Origin: CAZZBK01 sp964652155
Lineage (GTDB): Bacteria; Planctomycetota; Planctomycetia; Pirellulales; PNKZ01
Direction: 5' to 3'
NCBI GenBank assembly: GCA_964652155.1
Contig: CAZZBK010000044.1
Coordinates: forward strand, 1 to 36,952
Length of the DNA: 36,952 nucleotides
The notes under the pieces were generated by a model that saw only the letters and a list, made by a program, of their open reading frames with translations, had not been told where the DNA came from and did no database searches. The position numbers and the translations under genes were made by a program. Below are positions 1-7,336 of this stretch, one piece after another (within the stretch, counting starts at the first letter, position 1; every line of letters starts with the position of its first letter).

Positions 1-633
1 GCCACCCCGGCGGGTTTGGACTGCCTGGAAGAACTGTGCGCGGCGGGCATCACGCTCAATGTGACGCTGATCTTCTCGATGCGACAGTACCGTGCGGCCC
101 GCGAGGCGGTGTGGCGAGGCGCCCAGCGGCGGGCCAACTTGGACACGTTCAAAAGCGTGTACAGCATTTTTGTCTCGCGGTTGGATGTGTACACCGAGAA
201 GCAGGTTCCCACGCTGTCGTCCGCCGCCCAGGGGCAGGTAGGCATCGTCAACGCCAAGCGCATTTGGGCCGATAACCGTCGCTTCTGGCAGGAGCATCCC
301 ACGCCGCTCGAGCAGGAGATGATCTTTGCGAGCACGGGGACGAAGAAGCCCACCGACGCGGCTTGGAAGTACGTCGAGGCGCTGGCGGGGAGCGACATTG
401 AGACCAATCCGCCTGGCACGAACGAAGCGGTCGGCAAGAGTTCTCAGACGTTCCGTCGCCGGGTCGACGAGTTGCCGAGTGCTGAGGTCTTGGCTGAGAT
501 CGACGCCCAGGTCGACATGGCCAAGCTCGAAGCCGCGCTCATGGACGAAGGGATTCAGAAGTTTGCCGACCCGCACAAAGCCTTGTTGAAACTGATTGCC
601 GAGAAGCGCGTGGCATTGGCGGCCAAGGCGTAA
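1..633 (+). CDS. tal: Transaldolase, C-terminal part (5' truncated by window)
   Basis: The frame is open from base 1 and ends in TAA at 631-633, so the start lies outside the window. Transaldolase moves a dihydroxyacetone unit between sugar phosphates in the non-oxidative pentose phosphate pathway, in the cytoplasm. The visible part begins ATPAGLDCLEEL, followed by GITLNVTLIFS, the typical strand after the Schiff-base lysine. That lysine normally lies in a K-I/V-P-A-T context, so it should sit just upstream of base 1 and cannot be checked here. Other family features are FVSRLDVYTEK and the late ETNPPGTNEAV segment. About 210 residues are present, consistent with the C-terminal two thirds of the enzyme. 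The helical tail rich in Lys and Ala is normal. The next gene begins 64 bases downstream on the same strand. The family call is secure; the substrate range and full length are not visible. Confidence 0.92.
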   Translation, partial: ATPAGLDCLEELCAAGITLNVTLIFSMRQYRAAREAVWRGAQRRANLDTFKSVYSIFVSRLDVYTEKQVPTLSSAAQGQVGIVNAKRIWADNRRFWQEHPTPLEQEMIFASTGTKKPTDAAWKYVEALAGSDIETNPPGTNEAVGKSSQTFRRRVDELPSAEVLAEIDAQVDMAKLEAALMDEGIQKFADPHKALLKLIAEKRVALAAKA

Positions 634-697
634 GGTCTGCCGCCGTTCGACGAGCCAAGCTCTCGTTTACTCTTGTTCTTAGGAAGAAAGACGACTC

Positions 698-2851
698 ATG
701 GCGATTGATCCCTATTCGGCTTGTCCGGGCGGAACCGGCAAGAAGGTCAAGTTCTGCTGTCCCGATCTGGTCAGCGAGTTGGACAAAATTTCGCGGATGC
801 TCGAGGGGGATCAGCCGCAGGCGTGTCTCGATCATGTCGAGACGCTTGAGAAAAAGTATCCCTCGCGCGCGTGTCTCTGCACGATCAAGGCATCGCTGCA
901 AAGCGAGCTAGGCCAGGACGACGCGGCGCGGCAGACGGTCGACACGCTGCTCAAGACGCAACCGGACAACCCGGTGGCGCTCGCCGACTCGGCGTTGTTC
1001 GCGGCCGATCAGCAGGGCGCGGCGTCGGGCGTGGCCAAGTTGCAACGGGCCTTGGCGGCCTGCGGCGAGCAAATCCTGCCGCAGATTTACATGACGATCG
1101 GTGAATTGGCCAGCCGACTGTTGGGGGCCGGTCATTATCTCGCCGCGCGGCAGCACTTTCTGCTCCAGCTTCGCATGAACCCGCAAGACCAGCGGGTGAT
1201 CGAGACGGTGGTCCGGATGTCGGCACCGCGAGAAGTTCCGCTGTTGTTCAAGGACGACGCCCGATTGTGGCCCGCCCCGGACGCCGGCGACTGGCAGGTC
1301 GAGTTTGACGAAGCGAACAAGTTGGCGCAAGGGATCAAGTGGCTCGACGCCGAACAAAAGTTTTCCGCCCTAAGCGTCAAGGCGCCGCACAGCGCCGCGG
1401 TGTGGCATAACCTGGCGCTGGTGCGTGGCTGGTTGGCCGACGAGTCGGGGATGCGAGACGCCCTGCGTCGGCTCGCCGCGCTCGATGCGCCACGCGAGGT
1501 GCCGCTGGACGACGCGATCGAGGCCGAGGCGCTCGCGCAGCTCACCGATCCGGTGGTGCTGGGCGACACGACCGACGAGTTGGTCGTGACGTACCCGATC
1601 AGCGACATCGAGAAGCTGGCCTCGCACTTGGCGAGCGACAAGCGGGTCAAGGGTGCCCCGTTGCAGTCGGCGCACACGGACCCCAATGCCCCGCCGCCGC
1701 GCAGCGTGTACTGGCTGCTCGATCGGGCGTTGCCCGAGACGGGCAAGGATTTGCCCCTCGACGGCGTGCCGAACATTTTGGCCACGCTCGCGGTGTTTGG
1801 CAAAGAGACCGATCGCGAGGCGCGTGTCGAACTCGAATGTTACCGCAGCGACATGCGAGCCGCCGGGGATCAACTGGTGGCCATTGCGGGCGACTCGATC
1901 GGCGTGCGCAAGTCCGACGAGGTGTTCAACAAGGTGCAGGCCAATCAGATTATTTTGTCATGGAATTGGCGGCTGCCGGATGACACGCCGAGCGAGCATG
2001 TCGAGAACCTGATTACCCAGCAGCGTCGCACGACGGTGCTGAATCGCTGGCCCAAGGCACCGCAGGCCGTGCTGGGGGGCAAGACTCCCGAGGAAGCGTC
2101 GCGTGAGCCTGCGCTGCGTGCGCCGCTGTCGGCCTGTGTGTTGCTGCTCGAGTTGGCCCTCGATCATCCCACCGCTCCGGCGTTGGTCAACGAACTGCGA
2201 GGTCGCTTGGGCCTGAACGTGGCTCACCCGATTGATCCGACCACGGTCAATGTGAAGGAACTGTCGCTGGTGCGGCTCGTCCGGCTGCAATTCGATAAAA
2301 TTAGTGACGACGATTTGGTGTTCGTCTATCGTCGCTCGACGATGGCGGTTGCTCGACTGGCGGCGCGCAAGGCGGCGCTTGAGATCCTTGCGCGGCCGAG
2401 TATGGAAGGCAAAGTCGAGAAGGCGGGTGTCTACGGCACGCTGGCCCGGCTGGAGGAAGACTCTCTGAAAGCCTGCGAGTATTTGTCGCAGGCGCGCGAG
2501 GCGGCCGAGGCTGCCAAGCAATCGGGAGCGATGTGGGCGCTCGATGAATTGACCCTCCGCATCAATCGGGGCGAGGTCACCGAGGCGTCGGCCCTGATGC
2601 AGCATTTGAACACGCATTACGGCCGCGACCCGTACGTGCGGTCCGCATTGGGTCAGATCCTCATGCAGATGGGGCTCATCGGTCCCGACGGACGACCCAC
2701 GCAAGGGGCGGTCCCGGGCGCTGCGCAGGTCGAACAGTCGGGTGTGATGATCGCTCCGCCGGCGGCCGCCGAGAGTGGAAAAATTTGGACCCCCGGCGGC
2801 GAGACGAGTGCCGGCGGCAAGAAGAAGCCCGCCATTTGGACACCCGATTAA
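698..2851 (+). CDS. TPR-repeat protein with degenerate N-terminal SEC-C-like motif
   Basis: This 717-residue protein has no signal peptide or membrane segment and is probably cytoplasmic. Residues 6-22 read YSACPGGTGKKVKFCCP, which matches the SEC-C zinc motif (CPCGSGKKYKKCC type) except that the second cysteine is glycine. Helical TPR-like pairs follow, clearest at residues 30-130 (LDHVETLEKKYPS, then DNPVALADSALFAA) and again at about 220-260 and 560-650, which suggests a protein-protein scaffold. The C-terminus is a low-complexity tail containing IWTPGGE and IWTPD, a repeated IWTP. The start is an ATG preceded by AGGAAG at 681-686. Its neighbours, transaldolase upstream and ribD downstream, do not indicate a function. 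I recognise no enzyme domain; a role in protein handling is suggested only by the SEC-C resemblance. Confidence 0.85.
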   Translation: MAIDPYSACPGGTGKKVKFCCPDLVSELDKISRMLEGDQPQACLDHVETLEKKYPSRACLCTIKASLQSELGQDDAARQTVDTLLKTQPDNPVALADSALFAADQQGAASGVAKLQRALAACGEQILPQIYMTIGELASRLLGAGHYLAARQHFLLQLRMNPQDQRVIETVVRMSAPREVPLLFKDDARLWPAPDAGDWQVEFDEANKLAQGIKWLDAEQKFSALSVKAPHSAAVWHNLALVRGWLADESGMRDALRRLAALDAPREVPLDDAIEAEALAQLTDPVVLGDTTDELVVTYPISDIEKLASHLASDKRVKGAPLQSAHTDPNAPPPRSVYWLLDRALPETGKDLPLDGVPNILATLAVFGKETDREARVELECYRSDMRAAGDQLVAIAGDSIGVRKSDEVFNKVQANQIILSWNWRLPDDTPSEHVENLITQQRRTTVLNRWPKAPQAVLGGKTPEEASREPALRAPLSACVLLLELALDHPTAPALVNELRGRLGLNVAHPIDPTTVNVKELSLVRLVRLQFDKISDDDLVFVYRRSTMAVARLAARKAALEILARPSMEGKVEKAGVYGTLARLEEDSLKACEYLSQAREAAEAAKQSGAMWALDELTLRINRGEVTEASALMQHLNTHYGRDPYVRSALGQILMQMGLIGPDGRPTQGAVPGAAQVEQSGVMIAPPAAAESGKIWTPGGETSAGGKKKPAIWTPD

Positions 2852-2968
2852 GGTCATCAATGGAGTCGGCTTCCCTGAGGTTAGCAGCGGCGCGCTCCGC
2901 GGCGCGCCAGCGGCTGACGAATGGCTGTTGAATCCCCCCGCCCCTCCTCCCCGCCCCCCAGGGCTGAC

Positions 2969-4066
2969 ATGAACCCCGTTGATCTCGACGCCTGGCACAT
3001 GGCCCGCGCGCTGCAATTGGCCGAGTTGGGTCGTGGCGCGGTCGAGCCCAACCCACTCGTGGGTTGCGTGATTGCCAAGGGGGCCGAGGTGATCGGCGAA
3101 GGGTTCCATCGCCGCTTCGGGGGCCCGCATGCCGAAGTCGAGGCGCTGGCGATCGCCGGTCGACGGGCGGCCGGAGCGACGATGTATGTCACGCTCGAGC
3201 CGTGTTGTCACTGGGGCAAAACGCCCCCCTGTACCGACGCGGTCATAGCGGCCGGCGTGGCGCGCGTGGTCGTTGCGCTGCGTGACCCCTTTCCGCAAGT
3301 CGATGGCGGCGGGCTCAGCGCCCTGCAAACGGCTGGTATCGAGGTTGTGCTCGACGTTGGCCGTGCCGAGGCCGAGCGGCAAAACTCCCCTTATCTCAAG
3401 TTGCTGCTCAAGAAGCGACCGTGGGTCATTGCCAAATGGGCCATGACGCTCGATGGCCGACTGGCGACCCGCACCGGGTCGAGTCAGTGGATCAGCAACG
3501 CGGCCTCGCGCGGCATTGTGCATGCGCTGCGTGGTCGAGTCGACGCGATCATCGTTGGCCGCAGCACGGTCGACGCCGACGATCCGCAGCTCACGGCTCG
3601 ACCCACGGGCGCTCGGGTCGCCACGCGGATCGTGTTCGATCGCCAAGCGCGCATCTCGCTCGACTCGCAACTGGTGCGGACCGCTCGACAGGTGCCGGTG
3701 CTGATCGTGACGCAGAGCGAATTGCATGCCGATCGCGTGCAGGCGCTCGTCGACTCGGGCTGCGAAGTGTTCAATGTGACGGGAGACGACTTGCTGCAAC
3801 CGCTGCTCGACGAGTTGGGGCGGCGGCGCATGACGAACGTGCTCGTCGAGGGGGGGAGCGGCGTGATGGGCTTGTTCTTCGATGCCCGCGAGGTCGACGA
3901 GGTGCACGTGTTTATCGCCCCGAAGCTGATCGGTGGTGCCGAGGCGTTGGGCCCGATCGGCGGCGTGGGGCTTGCCGAGATGACCGAGGCGGTGCAGCTA
4001 GAGTCGCCGCAAATGCAAATGCTCGATGGCGATATTTATCTGACGGGCCGCACGCGCCGCTCGTAG
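2969..4066 (+). CDS. ribD: Bifunctional riboflavin biosynthesis protein RibD (deaminase/reductase)
   Basis: RibD deaminates the pyrimidine from GTP cyclohydrolase II and reduces its ribose side chain, the second and third steps of riboflavin synthesis. Residues 1-145 form the zinc deaminase: H54-A-E56 and PCCHWGKTPPC with C79 and C88 are the expected metal ligands and catalytic Glu. Residues 150-365 form the NADPH-dependent reductase, with PWVIAKWAMTLDGRLAT, the substrate loop SQWIS, VGRSTVDADDPQLTAR and the late NVLVEGGSGVMGLFF. At 365 residues the length is normal. I chose the ATG at 2969 rather than the in-frame ATG at 2921: AGGG at 2960-2963 gives suitable spacing, and the extra 16 residues are Pro/Ser-rich and unlike the family. 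No other rib gene and no FMN riboswitch is visible nearby, so this is an isolated pathway gene. Confidence 0.96.
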   Translation: MNPVDLDAWHMARALQLAELGRGAVEPNPLVGCVIAKGAEVIGEGFHRRFGGPHAEVEALAIAGRRAAGATMYVTLEPCCHWGKTPPCTDAVIAAGVARVVVALRDPFPQVDGGGLSALQTAGIEVVLDVGRAEAERQNSPYLKLLLKKRPWVIAKWAMTLDGRLATRTGSSQWISNAASRGIVHALRGRVDAIIVGRSTVDADDPQLTARPTGARVATRIVFDRQARISLDSQLVRTARQVPVLIVTQSELHADRVQALVDSGCEVFNVTGDDLLQPLLDELGRRRMTNVLVEGGSGVMGLFFDAREVDEVHVFIAPKLIGGAEALGPIGGVGLAEMTEAVQLESPQMQMLDGDIYLTGRTRRS

Positions 4067-4100
4067 TTGAGCAGCGTGTGTCGTGATCGCTTGGCGCGCG

Positions 4101-5600
4101 TCAATGCAAATGCTTGCGACGCAAATGCGCGAGCACGCTGAAGGCCGGCTTGGCATTCCCCTGGGCGTCAAACAGCCCACCGTGGGGAAATTCATGCGGA
4201 TCGCTGTCGCTCAGTTGGTTCCAACTCACCGTGTGGACATAGGCCTTCGACAGCAACAGCGGGACGAAATGGCTGACCCAATGGGCTTGCGATTCGTTCG
4301 TCCAGGGTTTGCCGTCGGGCACGACATGCGCCTGATTGAGCGAGCGCGGGTCAGGCGTCTGGGCGCTGGGCGCCGTGAGCGTGATGTGCAGCGGCAGGCT
4401 CAAGTAGCTCCACATGTCGAGCATGCGATTCAGGTCGAGCCGATCGTGCGAGCAGGTGCCGCCGGGCAAGTAGCCGAAATTCAGCTCCAGTCCGATGCCG
4501 TTGATTTGCAGGCCGGCGCGGACCAGCGCCTCGGCGAAGTGCAGCGGGGCGAAATCGAACTCGGCTCCCGGCCGCCGCAGGTAGTCGCCATACGGTTGGT
4601 CGAACCGCAAAATGGAAGGCACTTGCGGGTCGAGCTTGCGGACCGCTTCGACCAGCCGCATGGCGAGTTGCAGCCGCGATTCCTCGGGGAGCGACAATGC
4701 CGCGCCCGAGTTGACCCGCGCCGCCACTTGCCACAGCGCGACCTTGCCTCGATAGCGCTCGACGGCCTGCGAAGCGAAGTCGACCGCGAACGACACGAAT
4801 CCTTCGATGTCGCCGGACCACATCTTGACCCAGTCGGGCAAAAAGAATGATTCGAGGCTGATGATCGGGCCCGAGATGATCGGCAACCGCAATCCTTGGG
4901 CCGCCTCGACCGTGGCGTCGACGGCTGACCAATCGTGCTGTCCTTCGGTGGACTCGACCTGCCGCCACGACATGGGGACCGCGACGGCATTGAAGGTTTG
5001 CATCAGGGCCGTGAGCGTTTGCGACTGAAGTGGCCGGGGGGGCAGTTCCGAGATCAGGGCGGTGGGGAGCTGCTGCGTTTGTCGGTGCCGCAGTGCCAAG
5101 GCCTGCTCGATGTAGCAGTCGACCAGCATCTCGGCCGCCTCGAGCGTGGCGACGATGGCCTGGCGAGATTGTTCGACGGCAAACTCCGGATCGGATTGCG
5201 AGGCGACCACGGCGCGTCCGAACTCGTCGACGGCGCGTCGCGCCGCCGCATCGACCACCGGCGGCACGGTAAGCCCGAGGCCAATCCAATCGGCGAGCTG
5301 GTTGCGCAGCTGATTGAGCTTGCCCCGGGCCAACTCGACTTCCAGTAAGTACGGTCGCTCCCGGTGCATTAAGGTTCCGGTCGACAAGACGACCTCGCCG
5401 CGGCCGGGGACCAAAAACGGCACATGCAGGCGTCCCGAGTCGGTCGTGTTGTGCTCGATGACAAGTTCCTGGCCGCGCAGTTGGCTGCGACACGGCGTGG
5501 GGATTTGATCGAGCCCTGAGAATGTGATCCGCCCCACCGCCTGGGGCGATAGCCCACTGGAGGGAGCAACCAACAGGTGCATGGTGGCGGTGGACATCAT
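4101..5600 (-). CDS. GH10 xylanase-like protein lacking both catalytic glutamates
   Basis: This 499-residue protein has no signal peptide. Residues 1-110 look beta-rich, 110-190 helical, and 200-495 follow the glycoside hydrolase family 10 barrel: FNAVAVPMSWRQVESTEGQ with HDWSAVDA, LPDWV, RYRGKVALWQV, INGIGLELNFGYLP, PLHITLTAP, and the end VSWNQLSDSDPHEF with LFDAQGNAKPAF. In active GH10 enzymes the acid/base lies in W-D-V-V-N-E and the nucleophile in I-T-E-L-D. Here the equivalent stretches read WQVAAR and ITLTA, so both glutamates are absent, and the histidine of the usual GHTLVWH block is missing too. The fold assignment is fairly strong, but xylanase activity is unlikely. A sugar-binding or structural role is possible. 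The start could also be the ATG at 5582; neither has a clear ribosome site. It converges on ribD with 34 bases between stops. Confidence 0.82.
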   Translation of the reverse strand: MMSTATMHLLVAPSSGLSPQAVGRITFSGLDQIPTPCRSQLRGQELVIEHNTTDSGRLHVPFLVPGRGEVVLSTGTLMHRERPYLLEVELARGKLNQLRNQLADWIGLGLTVPPVVDAAARRAVDEFGRAVVASQSDPEFAVEQSRQAIVATLEAAEMLVDCYIEQALALRHRQTQQLPTALISELPPRPLQSQTLTALMQTFNAVAVPMSWRQVESTEGQHDWSAVDATVEAAQGLRLPIISGPIISLESFFLPDWVKMWSGDIEGFVSFAVDFASQAVERYRGKVALWQVAARVNSGAALSLPEESRLQLAMRLVEAVRKLDPQVPSILRFDQPYGDYLRRPGAEFDFAPLHFAEALVRAGLQINGIGLELNFGYLPGGTCSHDRLDLNRMLDMWSYLSLPLHITLTAPSAQTPDPRSLNQAHVVPDGKPWTNESQAHWVSHFVPLLLSKAYVHTVSWNQLSDSDPHEFPHGGLFDAQGNAKPAFSVLAHLRRKHLH

Positions 5601-5904
5601 TGGGGGGGCCGGAAATGACCGGGCCAGGGCTCATCGATCCTGGCAATGAAGCTAAACGCAGATGCGAGTCTAACTTGCGTCGCTCCATCGATCAAGCACA
5701 GGAGCGAGCGGGGACCGAAAGCGGCCAGCGGAGAGCGGTGAGCCACGGCAGTCGGCTGTCCGCTGTTGAACCCCCGTCGGCCTCGAGGCAGCTCGACCGC
5801 CCGTATCGTCTCCAGGCGACATCTCGGGCGCTGGTCGGTCGGCGGGTCGGCTGTTATACTCCGCCCGCGCGTCACGACTCCTGTTTTTGAGCAAAGTTTC
5901 TTCC
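5601..5904. promoter_or_regulatory. Divergent intergenic region between the GH10-like gene and purC
   Basis: This is about 300 bases between two divergent starts. On the plus strand a TATACT hexamer at 5855-5860 is a good -10 candidate for purC, about 45 bases upstream of its ATG. The -35 position holds only TGGTCG at 5832-5837, a weak match. I see no PurR-like palindrome, PRPP/purine riboswitch or small gene. Several open frames cross the region but have no family features. Confidence 0.4.
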
Positions 5905-6792
5905 ATGAGCGACGTAGTTTTGCAAACCGATCTGGCCGGCCTGAGTGTCCGTCGCGGGAAAGTTCGCGATATCTACGACCTGGGCGAGTCGCTCCTGCTG
6001 GTCGCCAGCGATCGGATTAGCGCGTTCGACCACGTGCTCCCGACCGGCATTCCGGACAAGGGGCGTGTGCTGACTCAGTTAAGTCGGTTCTGGTTCGAGC
6101 GGCTTGGCGAGCCCCATCATCTGTTGTCGACCGACGTGAACGATCTGCCGCTCCCCTCGGGAGTGGATCGTGAACCACTGGTTGGCCGCAGCATGTTCGT
6201 CCGCAAGACGCGCGTCGTGCCGATCGAGTGCGTGGTGCGCGGCTATTTGTCGGGTTCGGGTTGGAAGGAATATCGTCAACAGGGGACCGTTTGCCAATTG
6301 CGGCTGCCGGCAGGCTTGCGAGAAAGCGATCGGCTGCCGGAGCCGATCTTTACCCCGGCGACGAAAGCCGAGTCGGGGCACGATGAGAACATTTCGTTCG
6401 AACGGATGGTCGAGATCGTGGGAGCCGACGTGGCGCATGAGCTGCGCCGCCGCAGCTTGGCGGTGTACCAACGCGGCGCGGAGCACGCTCGGCAGCGCGG
6501 CATTATCATTGCCGACACGAAATTCGAGTGGGGGGTCGTGGGGGACGAAATCATTTTAATCGACGAGGTGCTCACGCCCGACAGCTCGCGATTTTGGCCC
6601 TCGGATCAGTATGAGCCCGGGCACGGTCAACCGTCGTTCGACAAGCAGTTTGTCCGCGACTGGTTGGAGTCGACGACCTGGGACAAGGACAGCCCGCCGC
6701 CGGCCCTCCCGGCCGAGGTTGTGGCCAAGACCCGGGCCAAATACATCGAGGCGTTCGAGCGGCTCAGCGGCGAAGCGTTCCCCTGGAAGTGA
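5905..6792 (+). CDS. purC: Phosphoribosylaminoimidazole-succinocarboxamide (SAICAR) synthase
   Basis: PurC joins CAIR and aspartate using ATP in de novo purine synthesis, in the cytoplasm. Family features run in order: RRGKVRDIYDLGESLLLVAS near the N-terminus (nucleotide loop), DRISAFDHVLPTGIPDKG, the VVPIECVVRGYLSGSGWKEY block at about 105-125, ATKAESGHDENISFE, IIIADTKFEWG, and IDEVLTPDSSRFWP with DKQFVRDWL. At 295 residues it is the longer bacterial/fungal-like type rather than the roughly 240-residue enterobacterial type. The start is the ATG at 5905; an in-frame TTG at 5887 would add only MSKVSS and lies closer to the promoter. It stands alone, with no other pur genes here. The next gene on the same strand is about 160 bases downstream and has its own promoter. 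Confidence 0.97.
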   Translation: MSDVVLQTDLAGLSVRRGKVRDIYDLGESLLLVASDRISAFDHVLPTGIPDKGRVLTQLSRFWFERLGEPHHLLSTDVNDLPLPSGVDREPLVGRSMFVRKTRVVPIECVVRGYLSGSGWKEYRQQGTVCQLRLPAGLRESDRLPEPIFTPATKAESGHDENISFERMVEIVGADVAHELRRRSLAVYQRGAEHARQRGIIIADTKFEWGVVGDEIILIDEVLTPDSSRFWPSDQYEPGHGQPSFDKQFVRDWLESTTWDKDSPPPALPAEVVAKTRAKYIEAFERLSGEAFPWK

Positions 6793-6841
6793 ACGTGCTG
6801 GTCGGCGTCGTCCGACGCAGCGTCCAGGCCTTGCGAGCCGC

Positions 6842-6871
6842 TTGACACACGACGCGACGCGGGGGCATAAT
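6842..6871 (+). promoter_or_regulatory. Sigma70-type promoter for the STAS gene
   Basis: A perfect -35 hexamer TTGACA (6842-6847) is followed after 18 bases by CATAAT (6866-6871), five of six matches to TATAAT. It faces the STAS gene, whose start is about 85 bases downstream. It lies only 50 bases after the purC stop, which implies that the STAS gene is transcribed on its own. Confidence 0.6.
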
Positions 6872-6957
6872 CTAAAACTCGAAACGCAATCTTGCCTTGC
6901 GGTTACGTCGCTTTCATGTGATGCAACGCGCAGGCTGTTTGAGAGGAGTGGATGCAG

Positions 6958-7317
6958 ATGGGTGTGCGCCGTCGATTGGAAGTCTCGGAAGTAGGCGACG
7001 TGACGATTGTGCGTTTTGTCGACCGCAAGATTCTAGACGAAGCCAACATTCAGGAGATGGGCCAAGAGCTGTTTCAACTGGTCGAAGAAGAGCATCGCAA
7101 AAACATTTTGCTGAACTTCTCGCTGGTCGACTTCCTGTCCAGCGCCGCGCTCGGCAAGTTGATCACGCTCGATCGCAAGGTCAAGGCCCATCAGGGCAAG
7201 CTGCGCTTGAGCAACATCGGGACGAACATTCAGGAAGTGTTCGTGATCACGAAGCTCAACAAGCTGTTTCAGATCTTCGATGACGAGGCGCAGGCGATTG
7301 CGTCCTTCGCCAAGTAG
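6958..7317 (+). CDS. STAS-domain protein (anti-sigma factor antagonist-like)
   Basis: This is a single STAS domain of 119 residues, the fold of SpoIIAA/RsbV anti-anti-sigma factors. The start of the domain is RRLEVSEVGDVTIVRF; the central strand and helix read ILLNFSLVDFLSSAALGKL. The two serines (positions 61 and 62) sit where RsbV-type proteins carry the serine phosphorylated by their partner kinase, although the usual D-S-S-G is L-S-S-A here. ATG codons exist at 6952 and 6958. The strong AGGAG at 6944-6948 is 9 bases from 6958 but only 3 from 6952, so I prefer 6958. No cognate HPK-like anti-sigma kinase, sigma factor or phosphatase lies nearby, so the partner is unknown. It has its own promoter and converges with the Sel1 gene 19 bases downstream. 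Confidence 0.9.
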   Translation: MGVRRRLEVSEVGDVTIVRFVDRKILDEANIQEMGQELFQLVEEEHRKNILLNFSLVDFLSSAALGKLITLDRKVKAHQGKLRLSNIGTNIQEVFVITKLNKLFQIFDDEAQAIASFAK

Positions 7318-7336
7318 TTATTGCAGGCGTGCCGCG

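Noticed and set aside
1958..3907. Long minus-strand open frame (649 codons) opposite the TPR gene and ribD
   Set aside because: It covers parts of two clear plus-strand genes and its product is rich in His, Arg, Gln and Gly without any family feature; long antisense frames are expected at this GC content.
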